NCBI GenBank assembly: GCA_946405485.1
Contig: CAMJHJ010000029.1
Coordinates: 1-16,024 of the forward strand
Length of the DNA: 16,024 nt
Source: an uncultured Bacteroidales bacterium
GTDB lineage: Bacteria; Bacteroidota; Bacteroidia; Bacteroidales; UBA932
Direction: 5' to 3'
Below the pieces are notes generated by a model. It was not told where the DNA came from. It saw only the letters and a list, made by a program, of their open reading frames with translations, and searched no databases. Positions 1 through 7,073 of the stretch are shown piece by piece (the first letter of the stretch is position 1; each line of letters starts with the position of its first letter). The position numbers and the translations under genes are program-made.

Positions 1-998
1 GCTTCCGCTTCGATGATGAGCTTTTCTTTCTCGATCTGGGCGGCGACGACGATGTTGGCAGACTGTGTGGCCTTTTCGCGTTCGGCGCGGGCCAATTCGG
101 CATCACGCTCGGACTTGTAGGCTTCCTCGAGAGCCTTTGCGGCCTGGACCTTTTCCGCGGCGACGGCGAGACGCTCGGCCTCAGCGGTCTTCTCACGGCG
201 CATGGCGTCGGAATTCGCGATGGCGATCTTGGAACTGTTTTCGCCTTCGACGGCGAGGGCGTTGGCTTCAGCCGTCTTGATACGGGTGTCACGGTTGGTT
301 TCGGCGATACGGATGTCCTTGTCCCGGTCGGCCTCGGCCTTACCGATCTCACCGTAACGGTTCTGCTCGGCGACGCTCTTCTTCGCGTCGTTGATGGCCT
401 TGGCGGCGGCTTCCTTACCGAGGGCCTCGATGTAGCCGGACTCGTCGCGGATATCGGTGACGTTCACGTTGATGAGCTTCAGGCCGATCTTGCGGAGTTC
501 CGCCTCCACGTTGGTGGAGACGTTGGCGAGGAACTTGTCGCGGTCGGCGTTGATTTCCTCGATGTCCATCGTCGCGATCACGAGACGCAGCTGGCCGAAG
601 AGGATATCGGTGGCGATGTTCTGGATGCTGTCCACACTCAAGCCCAGCAAACGCTCGGCGGCGTTGGTCATGTTCTCGGGCTCCGTGGAAATACCGACGG
701 TGAAGCGGCAGGGGACATCGACTCGGATGTTCTGCTTGGACAGGGCGTTGGTCAGGTTGCATTCGATCGAGATGGGTTTCAGGTCGAGGAAAGCATAGTC
801 CTGGAACACGGGCCAGATGAAGGCTGCGCCGCCATGGATACAGCGGGCGGAAGAAATGCTTCCGGTGGCGTTTTTGCCGGTTTTACCATAGATGACAAGG
901 ATCTTGTCGGAGGGGCAGCGGCGATAGCGCCTCAGGATGGCCGAGAGGGTCACGAATAGGACGACGACGGCGATCAGGATAATGTAAGTGACAGACAT
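1..998 (-). CDS. Flotillin-family SPFH membrane scaffold protein (3' end outside window)
   Basis: Flotillins form oligomeric scaffolds in ordered patches of the inner membrane. I translated this frame from the ATG at 996-998 leftwards; it stays open to the window edge, giving 332 residues without a stop, so the C-terminus is missing. Residues 4-22 are one hydrophobic N-terminal membrane segment. An SPFH/band-7 domain follows (about 30-190), with flotillin-like stretches such as CPSDKILVIYGKTG near 28 and SARCIHGGAAFIWPVFQDY near 50. From about 190 on there is a long Ala/Glu/Lys/Arg-rich helix (AEADRDK, AEANALAVEGE, AEAERLAVAAEK), the coiled-coil flotillin domain. The start is 30 bp after the NfeD-like gene, with no promoter box between, so the two are probably co-transcribed. 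This matches the Bacillus YuaF-YuaG (FloT) pairing. Family assignment is secure; cargo and function are unknown. Confidence 0.93.
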   Translation of the reverse strand, partial: MSVTYIILIAVVVLFVTLSAILRRYRRCPSDKILVIYGKTGKNATGSISSARCIHGGAAFIWPVFQDYAFLDLKPISIECNLTNALSKQNIRVDVPCRFTVGISTEPENMTNAAERLLGLSVDSIQNIATDILFGQLRLVIATMDIEEINADRDKFLANVSTNVEAELRKIGLKLINVNVTDIRDESGYIEALGKEAAAKAINDAKKSVAEQNRYGEIGKAEADRDKDIRIAETNRDTRIKTAEANALAVEGENSSKIAIANSDAMRREKTAEAERLAVAAEKVQAAKALEEAYKSERDAELARAEREKATQSANIVVAAQIEKEKLIIEAE

Positions 999-1028
999 GG
1001 CTTATTCGTTTTAATTGTTATTGTATAC

Positions 1029-1646
1029 TTAGATGATCAGTGAGTCGAGCGGTTCGACGAGCAAGGTGCCGGGATTGATGACCTCGACGACCTTGATCGG
1101 CTTGCCGGTAGGGAGGGCGTCGCCTTCCGTCAGGGCGTTGTATTCGCGCACGGCGCCCTGGATGGTGATCTGGACCTTGCCTTCACCGCCCCGTTCCGCC
1201 GGAATGGGGAGATAGACGGTGCCAGTGCAACCGACGGCGGACTTGTAAACGTTGATGTTGCCGGTCTGCTGCATCGAATACAACCATTTGAAGAGCCACA
1301 TTACCAGGGCGACGAAGATGACGCCGACGATGATGGCGATCAACAGCAGCAGTCCCGTGGACTTGATGCTTCCGTTCAGCAAGACGGCGGTCCAGCCGAA
1401 TCCGAGGAAGAAATTGACGAAGTTGCGGAAGGTGTAGAGGTTGACGCCGCCGCTTCCGACGGCGGCATCCATGTCCGCGATATCGACATCGGTGTCGAAA
1501 CTGGCGTCGATATCGGTCGCGCCGTCAGTATCGGCCCCGACGAAGGTCAGGATGGTCTGGATGATGAAGATCAGGGAGGCGGCAAGCGTGATGCACCACA
1601 TGACCTTCATGAAAGGAGTAAGGGTATTCCACAGATCGGTAAGCAT
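1029..1646 (-). CDS. NfeD-like OB-fold membrane protein, flotillin partner
   Basis: This 205-residue protein has the layout of NfeD/YuaF-type flotillin partners. There is a membrane segment at about 15-36, then a short Asp-rich loop with nine Asp between residues 39 and 60. Two more hydrophobic segments follow (about 76-91 and 97-123), then a soluble C-terminal beta-rich OB-fold-like domain at about 135-205 (AVGCTGTVYLPIP, KVQITIQGAVREYNALTEG, KVVEVINPGTLLVEPL). The frame is open upstream to 1703, but I prefer the ATG at 1644-1646 (MLTDLWNTLTP). The longer version would begin upstream of, and read through, a good promoter box at 1671-1678. It is the first gene of the operon with the flotillin. 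The family's usual role, modulating or stabilising flotillin assemblies, is inferred from homologues. There is no ClpP-like protease domain, so this is the short NfeD class. Confidence 0.85.
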   Translation of the reverse strand: MLTDLWNTLTPFMKVMWCITLAASLIFIIQTILTFVGADTDGATDIDASFDTDVDIADMDAAVGSGGVNLYTFRNFVNFFLGFGWTAVLLNGSIKSTGLLLLIAIIVGVIFVALVMWLFKWLYSMQQTGNINVYKSAVGCTGTVYLPIPAERGGEGKVQITIQGAVREYNALTEGDALPTGKPIKVVEVINPGTLLVEPLDSLII

Positions 1647-1670
1647 GGTATCTTGTGTATTGGTTTTATG

Positions 1671-1700
1671 CAAATATAGAAAGAAATTATTGAAAAACAA
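1671..1700 (-). promoter_or_regulatory. Bacteroidota-type promoter for the NfeD-flotillin operon
   Basis: Read on the minus strand, TATATTTG (1678 to 1671) matches the Bacteroidota -7 consensus TAnnTTTG exactly. A TTG (1700 to 1698) lies 19 nt upstream as the -33 element. Transcription would begin near 1666, leaving a leader of about 20 nt before the ATG at 1646. Both elements lie in the 1647-1774 AT-rich gap between divergent genes. Confidence 0.7.
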
Positions 1701-1752
1701 CAATTATTTCATTTTTCTTTGGGAAAATTATACGAGATTCATCGTAATTGAC

Positions 1753-1760
1753 TATTTTTG
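1753..1760 (+). promoter_or_regulatory. Candidate -7 promoter box upstream of the GT4 gene
   Basis: TATTTTTG fits TAnnTTTG exactly. No convincing -33 TTG lies 17-23 nt upstream (the nearest TTTG, at 1718-1721, is 31 nt away), so this rests on the -7 box alone. Predicted transcription start is about 1764-1767, giving a leader of roughly 8-16 nt depending on the start codon. The box lies back to back with the NfeD promoter. Confidence 0.5.
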
Positions 1761-1780
1761 CCGACAAAGAATGAATGGGG

Positions 1781-2983
1781 ATGAATGTCGTCGAGATCAA
1801 TATGTACAACTTCGGCTCTACAGGTACCATTATGCTGGGAGTCAGCGAGCGTTTGAAAGAAGAGGGGCACCAGGTCATGATCTGCTATCCTGCGACAAAG
1901 AGGAACCTGAAGAAGGAAGTAAAGGATTCATATTTAATGCGCACGCGCATAGAGCGGAATGTGGGGATGGACCTGTCGAGGTTGTTCGGTTGTGAAGATT
2001 TATTCTTTCGTTTGGCAACATGGCGCCTGGTCCGCAAGATGGACCGTTTCGGTGTCGATCTGGTGCATCTGCATAACCTCCATGGCTGGTATATCAGCAT
2101 ACCGGTCCTCTTCCGGTACCTACGCAAGAAAGGGATTCCCGTAGTCTGGACCCTGCACGATTGCTGGCCCTTTACGGGTCATTGCGCGCATTTCGAGCGG
2201 ATAGGATGCCGGAAATGGATGGAGGACTGCAGGATATGTCCTTTGTACAAGGGATATCCGCAAAGCCGGGTGGATAATGCCCGGCGTCTACTTCGGGTCA
2301 AGCGTAAATACATTACCGGATTGCCGGGTTTGACGTTGGCTGCGCCTTCCGAGTGGCTTGCTTCCCTGGTTAAGAAATCTTATCTGAAAGACAGTCCCGT
2401 CGTCGTCGTATACAACGGAATCGACACGGAGTTGTTCCATCCGGTGGATTCTGGTTTTCGGAGCCGCTGGCATCTGGAGGGAAAGATTCTGATCCTCGGG
2501 GTTGCGATGCAATGGGGTATCAAGAAAGGGATCGATGTATTTGCCAGGCTTGCGGAAGATTTGGATGATCGTTTCGGGATCGTGCTGGTGGGAACCGATG
2601 ACGAGGTGGACCGATCCTTGCCGGCGCGAATCATAACCATCCATCGTACGATGAACCAAGAGGAACTTGCCGCGATCTATACGACAGCGGACCTGTTTGT
2701 CAATCCGACTCGGGAGGAGGTCTTCGGGCTGGTCAATGTCGAAGCCCTCGCCTGCGGGACACCTGTTCTGACTTACGACTCCGGGGGCAGTCCCGAAACG
2801 ATTGACCGGACCTGCGGCAGTGTCGTCGAAAGAGATGATTACGAAGCCCTGAAGGCTGAAATACTCCGGATAACGACGACCCGTCCCTTTTCTCCGGAGG
2901 CTTGCAGGGCCAGGGCCCTGCAGCTGTCCGCCACCAACATGCAGGACTCTTATGTCCGCCTGTTCACTTCTTTAGTCCCTTGA
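1781..2983 (+). CDS. Glycosyltransferase family 4 (GT-B fold, WcaC-like)
   Basis: A probable cytoplasmic GT4 retaining glycosyltransferase of 400 residues that transfers a nucleotide-activated sugar to a lipid-linked glycan. The N-terminal acceptor domain starts with the family signature INMYNFGSTGTIM (residues 6-18). It continues with VHLHNLHGWYISIP (95-108) and the Cys-rich stretch TLHDCWPFTGHCAHF (124-138) through CRICPLYKGYP, typical of WcaC-like enzymes. The C-terminal donor domain has YNGIDTELFHP (211-221), a Lys in the GIKKG loop, and the EX7E motif E313-E321 in EEVFGLVNVEALACGTPV. Starts at 1775 (MGMN...) and 1781 (MNVV...) are both possible. I chose 1781 because related enzymes begin one or two residues before this first beta-strand. 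It is a single-gene block on this strand, and its last 20 bp overlap the convergent GT2. Donor and acceptor sugars cannot be read from the sequence. Confidence 0.9.
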   Translation: MNVVEINMYNFGSTGTIMLGVSERLKEEGHQVMICYPATKRNLKKEVKDSYLMRTRIERNVGMDLSRLFGCEDLFFRLATWRLVRKMDRFGVDLVHLHNLHGWYISIPVLFRYLRKKGIPVVWTLHDCWPFTGHCAHFERIGCRKWMEDCRICPLYKGYPQSRVDNARRLLRVKRKYITGLPGLTLAAPSEWLASLVKKSYLKDSPVVVVYNGIDTELFHPVDSGFRSRWHLEGKILILGVAMQWGIKKGIDVFARLAEDLDDRFGIVLVGTDDEVDRSLPARIITIHRTMNQEELAAIYTTADLFVNPTREEVFGLVNVEALACGTPVLTYDSGGSPETIDRTCGSVVERDDYEALKAEILRITTTRPFSPEACRARALQLSATNMQDSYVRLFTSLVP

Positions 2984-3707
2984 CGCGGACTTTGCAAAGA
3001 TGCAGGAAGTGGTGGGCGTGGAAATAGAGGTAATAGGCGGTGAAGATCATGAAGGGGATTGGCCCCAGCTTCCAGGCATAGCGGAACCGCTCATGCCGGA
3101 AAACATAGTCCGTGACTTGACTGCTTAATCCGCCCGTGCTGAAGAAACTGATGACCTGATCCAGGTAACGGAAGCGGATTTTCCGAGAAAAGAGCGTAAT
3201 ATTGTAAACCCTGTCGGCGGCTACGGGATAACGGGTGTCATACTCCAGGCTGCGATAAGAGGACCTGGGATAGAAAACCGCCTGATGGGAAATCAGCTTG
3301 CACATGACGGTAAGACGGGATACCCTGCCGAATTGTCGGTTGCCTTCCGAGCCGTAATATACGTCTCCGTAATACACTGCATCGGGATCCTTCAGATGCG
3401 GGACTACTTCTGCCAGTGTGGTATCCGTAAGCAGGTAATCATCCGCACCCAGAAAGAGAAGCCAGTCCCCTTGGGCGAGTTTCAGTGCTTTGTTCATTGC
3501 ATCATAGACCCCTTTATCCGGCTCGCTGACAAGCCGGATGCGGTCCCGGTAGCGTTGCAGGATGTCCAGGGTTCCGTCCGTACTCGCGCCGTCGATGATG
3601 AGATACTCGACATGGGGGTAAGTCTGGTTGAGAACGGAGAGAACCGCCCTTTCCAACGTGGCTTCCACATTGCGGCAGACTGTGGCGATCGTAATGGACG
3701 GACTCAT
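2964..3707 (-). CDS. Glycosyltransferase family 2 (WcaE-like)
   Basis: This 247-residue GT-A fold inverting glycosyltransferase opens with SPSITIATVCRNVEATLER (2-20). It then has VLNQTYPHVEYLIIDGASTDGT (25-46) and the WcaE-type motif SEPDKGVYDAMNKALKLAQGD (61-81). The metal/nucleotide-binding acidic motif is GADD (87-90). LISHQAVFYPRSSY and PVAADRVYNI follow, as in this subgroup. The C-terminus (about 216-247) is aromatic and basic, with a hydrophobic stretch (FMIFTAYYLYFHAHHFLHL), so it may sit at the membrane. Its ATG overlaps the flippase stop codon in an ATGA (3704-3707), which suggests translational coupling and one operon. The 3' end overlaps the convergent GT4 by 20 bp. Sugar specificity cannot be assigned. 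Confidence 0.9.
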   Translation of the reverse strand: MSPSITIATVCRNVEATLERAVLSVLNQTYPHVEYLIIDGASTDGTLDILQRYRDRIRLVSEPDKGVYDAMNKALKLAQGDWLLFLGADDYLLTDTTLAEVVPHLKDPDAVYYGDVYYGSEGNRQFGRVSRLTVMCKLISHQAVFYPRSSYRSLEYDTRYPVAADRVYNITLFSRKIRFRYLDQVISFFSTGGLSSQVTDYVFRHERFRYAWKLGPIPFMIFTAYYLYFHAHHFLHLCKVRVKGLKK

Positions 3708-5266
3708 CTTGAGACAAGGTCGGACGTGACGTGCAGCATACGTTTGATGAAACCCCGCAGGCCGCTTTCCGTTGCATACAGCAAGGCGCCGAGGCAGATG
3801 CTGCTGGCGGCGAATATAATGAAGGCGCAGATCAGGAACGAAACGAAGGAATGGGCGGGATCAACCGGAATGGCCGGTATGAGCAACGCGATCAGAAGGT
3901 AGCAGACGGCGAAGACGGCCAGATGCTTCAAATAGAGGCCGACATAGATGAGTACGGGTTTCTGAAAGCCCCAATGGAAAAGGAAGTAAGGCTTCCAAAT
4001 CAGTTTAATGAGCACCTGGCTGATGATGACACCGGTCAGGATGCCGTTCAGGCCGTAGAAATGCCCCAGCAGGATGGAGAAGCCCAGGTTGAGAATCGCT
4101 TCCACGATAGGGGACCAGATATCCTGGAACATCCCGTATGAAACCAGGAACCCTTCTACCGTCGGAGTGGATGAGGCGATGTAGAACAGGATGATGATGA
4201 GCAACAGCGTGCTGCGGTCCAGCAGGTAGCCCGGTCCGATCCAGAGCGTGATGAAGGGGTCTGCCAGGAACCAGGTGCAGATGCAGCAGACACCAATGAT
4301 GAGGAAACGGGAGGAGAATAGCTCGCGGAATACCTTCGAAATCAGTTTCTTGTCACCTTCGGCAACCATATTTCCTACACTGGGTGTCATGCTGGAGAAT
4401 ACAGATGATAGCAGGGTAGAAAGATTGCTCGTTATAATCAGGTAGTTGCCGTATAGGGCGACGGTGGTCAGGGAAGCGAATGCATAGATGATAATGGGGC
4501 TGGTCTGATTGAGTACATAGCCGCCGATTTTGTGGAAAAACACCTGCTTCACCTTGGTGACGACAAGCGGGTATTTCTGCCTTAAACTGCCGGGATCTTC
4601 CACCTTTTCCTTGAGGAAGGGGTAGGTCTTGTAGATGGTCCGGTTGAGGGAGAGGGATGCCAGGATGGCAAAAGCGGCTTCCAGCCCGACCCACCAGACA
4701 TAGGGGTGTGACAGGAATCGGACCGCAAGGGCCTGGGCAACCAACTTTAAGACCCAGATTGATTTGTAGCTAAGTTGGATCTTATAGTCATTCTGGTCGG
4801 CCGCCAAAAGGATATGCTTGTAGTTGACGAAATAGCTCAGCAGCGAGCTGAACAGAAGGACTGAATAGGAGGCATAGGCATACCAGAGGGGGAGATCCGT
4901 CTTGCTGAAGATCTTGGGGAAGAAACACATCAGTACGGCGCTCCCCGCGATGACGAACCACGCGATCCGTTTGTAAAGCCATCCCTGCAGGGCCACGATC
5001 TCACGGGCTGTGGCATGGTCTTTTTCGAACAGGGGCTTGTACAGGGTGGCGGAGATGGCTACACCGATGCCCAGTTCCGCCAGGTTGAGGAAACCGAGAA
5101 GGCTGGTTGCTGTCGTGTTGAGTCCCAGGATTTCCGTACCCAGGTAGTCCAGGAAAATCTTTCGGGAGAAGAAGCCCACCAGCAGGGTTACTACCTGGAG
5201 GGACAGCGCCACTGCGCTGTTCCTGAGGCTTTTCTTGGTTCTGGAATATGACGGAGCCTGACTCAT
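3704..5266 (-). CDS. Polysaccharide flippase, Wzx/PST type (MOP superfamily)
   Basis: A 520-residue polytopic inner-membrane protein with about 12-14 hydrophobic helices, the size and layout of Wzx-type flippases that move lipid-linked oligosaccharides to the periplasmic face. The N-terminus has the family pattern: a basic start (SYSRTKKSLRNSAVALSLQ), then KIFLDYLGTEILGLNTTATS and LLGFLNLAELGIGVAISATL. A frame to 5287 is open, but its extra residues lie across the -7 promoter box at 5273-5280. The ATG at 5264-5266 (MSQAPSYSRTKK) is therefore the better start. It is the first gene of a two-gene operon with the GT2, joined by an ATGA overlap. It is the only transporter in this locus, so it probably exports the glycan built here. 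Its substrate is not predictable from sequence. Confidence 0.9.
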   Translation of the reverse strand: MSQAPSYSRTKKSLRNSAVALSLQVVTLLVGFFSRKIFLDYLGTEILGLNTTATSLLGFLNLAELGIGVAISATLYKPLFEKDHATAREIVALQGWLYKRIAWFVIAGSAVLMCFFPKIFSKTDLPLWYAYASYSVLLFSSLLSYFVNYKHILLAADQNDYKIQLSYKSIWVLKLVAQALAVRFLSHPYVWWVGLEAAFAILASLSLNRTIYKTYPFLKEKVEDPGSLRQKYPLVVTKVKQVFFHKIGGYVLNQTSPIIIYAFASLTTVALYGNYLIITSNLSTLLSSVFSSMTPSVGNMVAEGDKKLISKVFRELFSSRFLIIGVCCICTWFLADPFITLWIGPGYLLDRSTLLLIIILFYIASSTPTVEGFLVSYGMFQDIWSPIVEAILNLGFSILLGHFYGLNGILTGVIISQVLIKLIWKPYFLFHWGFQKPVLIYVGLYLKHLAVFAVCYLLIALLIPAIPVDPAHSFVSFLICAFIIFAASSICLGALLYATESGLRGFIKRMLHVTSDLVSR

Positions 5267-5272
5267 CACATA

Positions 5273-5280
5273 CAAATATA
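5273..5280 (-). promoter_or_regulatory. Candidate -7 box of the flippase operon, nearly leaderless
   Basis: On the minus strand TATATTTG matches TAnnTTTG exactly, with only 6 nt (5272-5267) before the ATG. Transcription would begin at or within a few nt of the start codon. I see no TTG at the -33 spacing. It faces the CgeB-like gene promoter across a 71-bp gap. Confidence 0.6.
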
Positions 5281-5297
5281 GCGACAATTCGCTTTAG

Positions 5298-5329
5298 TTT
5301 GGACATCCGTTATTATTTTAATAATTTTG
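5298..5329 (+). promoter_or_regulatory. Promoter of the CgeB-to-acyltransferase operon, nearly leaderless
   Basis: TTTG (5298-5301), a 20-nt spacer, then TAATTTTG (5322-5329) is a near-perfect Bacteroidota -33/-7 promoter. Only 8 nt separate the box from the ATG at 5338, so the mRNA leader would be about 0-5 nt. This is the best promoter in the window and also settles the start of the downstream gene. Confidence 0.78.
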
Positions 5330-5337
5330 TTCTCGGT

Positions 5338-6387
5338 ATGGCCAAGGTTCTCATCATCGGTCCGAATTATTTCAATTTCCTGCCTGCAACGGAGTCCGCT
5401 TTCTCCCGGCTTGGATGGGAGGTGTCGGTGACGGCGTATGACAACCCGATCCATCCTTATACGACCTGGATGAAATGGAAGTATAAGCTGAGCCGACACC
5501 GCGACAGGATGCAGACCAAGAGCCGGGTGGCCTTTGCGGACACGGTTCTGGCCGATTTCCGTACTGTCCGACCGAACCTGGTGTTCATCCTGAACGGGGA
5601 TATCCTGGATACGGAAACCCTGGATGCATTTCGCAGGGAAGGGGCACGGGTCGCCCTATGGCTGTTCGACAACAGGGAGCGGCTTCCGCGTGCTGCCGGC
5701 CAAGCCACGCATGTGGACCGTCTTTTCTGTTTTGAACGTGCAGATGCCGAATGGTTCCTGGACCGGGGCGTGGATGCGGTCTTTCTGCCGCAGGCCTGCG
5801 ATACGGAGGTCTATCATCCTTTGCCGCTGCCCAAGGACATCGATATCCTTTTTGTCGGAAACCTGTGGAATTCTCCGCGGCGGAAGCAACTGATGCAGTC
5901 CGTGATCCGGGCATTCCCGGACAGGCGTATTATAGTATACGGCCTGTACCAGCCCTGGTACAAGGGCCTGGTCAAGTGGCTGACCCGTCCGTACAAATCG
6001 GTTTTCAAGAACCGGACCCTCCCTCCGGAAAAGGTCAATGAGTCCTACAACCGGGCCAGGGTGGTCGTCAATATCCATCAGGAACTGCAGAAGGACGGAG
6101 CCAATCCCCGGGTTTTTGAAATCTGCGGCAGCGGAGCCTATCAGGTCTGTGATGCCAATGACTATATCCGGTCCCTTTTCCATCCGGGCGATATCGGGCT
6201 TTATTCCAGCCGGGAAGAGTTGCTTTCCGCACTGTCATGGGCGCTGGAGAATGATACGGACGGTCTGGCTGCTTCAGCCAGGCAGACAGTCCTCTCCGAC
6301 CATACGTTTGTGAGCAGGATCCGGACCGTGCTTTCTTCCATCTATGGGAAGGATTCACTATCTTTGCTGACCACAGAGGACTCATGA
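5338..6387 (+). CDS. CgeB-like glycosyltransferase (GT-B fold)
   Basis: A 349-residue protein of the CgeB/YkvP glycosyltransferase group. It starts with a Rossmann strand (AKVLIIGPNYFNFLPATE, 2-19). It then has RPNLVFILNGD (78-88) and VALWLFDNRERLPR (105-118). Further on are CFERADAEWFLDRGVDAVFLP (131-151), the inter-domain CDTEVYHP, and DILFVGNLW (169-177). The most diagnostic part is C-terminal: VNIHQELQKDGANPRVFEI (244-262) and CGSGAYQVCDANDY, the CgeB-type nucleotide-sugar binding segment. The frame is open back to 5248, but that region holds the promoter, so the ATG at 5338 is used. It is the first gene of a five-gene plus-strand operon; its TGA overlaps the next ATG as ATGA (6384-6387). 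The transferred sugar is unknown. Confidence 0.85.
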   Translation: MAKVLIIGPNYFNFLPATESAFSRLGWEVSVTAYDNPIHPYTTWMKWKYKLSRHRDRMQTKSRVAFADTVLADFRTVRPNLVFILNGDILDTETLDAFRREGARVALWLFDNRERLPRAAGQATHVDRLFCFERADAEWFLDRGVDAVFLPQACDTEVYHPLPLPKDIDILFVGNLWNSPRRKQLMQSVIRAFPDRRIIVYGLYQPWYKGLVKWLTRPYKSVFKNRTLPPEKVNESYNRARVVVNIHQELQKDGANPRVFEICGSGAYQVCDANDYIRSLFHPGDIGLYSSREELLSALSWALENDTDGLAASARQTVLSDHTFVSRIRTVLSSIYGKDSLSLLTTEDS

Positions 6388-7070
6388 TGACACATGCAAT
6401 CATATTGGCGGGCGGCGTAGGCAGCCGGATGAAGTCCGACATCCCAAAACAGTACCTTCCGGTGAAGGGGCTGCCGCTGTTCATCTATTCATTCCGCAAG
6501 TTCGCTGCTTTCGATCCCGTTTCCACCATTGTTCTGGTTATCTCCGATGAATGGCTTCCTTTCGTGAAGGAGCATGTGGCCGAAGAACCTTGCAGGGCCC
6601 GTATCCTGTTCGCTCCTGCCGGTTCTTCCAGACAGCATTCTGTACGGAATGGCCTGGCTGCCTTGGAAGGGATTGCCGGGGAGGATGATCCGGTCTTTGT
6701 CCATGATTCCGTGCGTCCCCTGTTCCCCCTCACCAACCTTACGGACGGGCTGTCCGCCCTGGATAAGTATGATGTCGCACTGCCGGTCATTTCCGTCAAG
6801 GACGCCACCTACCAGAGCTGCGATGGAAAGACCCTCTCCACGATTCTGCCCCGCACTCAACTGTACTCTGGCCAGTCTCCCGAATGTCTGCGATATGGCC
6901 CCTTTGTCCGTGCCCACGAACTGTTTTCGGATGAGGAGCTGGCTGTTATCAGGGGTTGCTCGGAGTTGGCATACCGGGCCGGCCTCCGGGTGAAACTCAT
7001 TCCGGGTATCGAGCAGAATTTCAAGATAACGACCCAAGAAGATCTGCAGGCATTTGCCCTGTTGGTATAG
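6384..7070 (+). CDS. IspD/TarI-family cytidylyltransferase (CDP-alditol synthase candidate)
   Basis: A 228-residue enzyme that should join CTP to a phosphorylated alcohol, releasing pyrophosphate. The IspD/TarI signature is present: ILAGGVGSRMKSDIPKQYL (7-25) with Arg15 and Lys22; SSRQHSVRNGL for the IspD R85 region; VHDSVRPLF for the HDAARP metal/CTP motif; and QNFKITTQEDL for the C-terminal NIKVTRPED motif. Two segments differ from housekeeping IspD: the substrate loop reads VKDATYQ, and GQSPE replaces the usual TPQ. Both resemble TarI-like and LicD-linked enzymes. The start overlaps the upstream stop codon (ATGA), and the LicD-family gene follows after 3 bp. That context favours CDP-ribitol, CDP-glycerol or a similar activated alditol over the isoprenoid intermediate. 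A housekeeping IspD role cannot be excluded without the rest of the genome. Confidence 0.88.
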   Translation: MMTHAIILAGGVGSRMKSDIPKQYLPVKGLPLFIYSFRKFAAFDPVSTIVLVISDEWLPFVKEHVAEEPCRARILFAPAGSSRQHSVRNGLAALEGIAGEDDPVFVHDSVRPLFPLTNLTDGLSALDKYDVALPVISVKDATYQSCDGKTLSTILPRTQLYSGQSPECLRYGPFVRAHELFSDEELAVIRGCSELAYRAGLRVKLIPGIEQNFKITTQEDLQAFALLV

Positions 7071-7073
7071 AAG

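Noticed and set aside
5267..5287. Longer start for the flippase (MSLYLYV...)
   Set aside because: The added codons are made from the -7 box TATATTTG. Transcription from it would begin downstream of that ATG.
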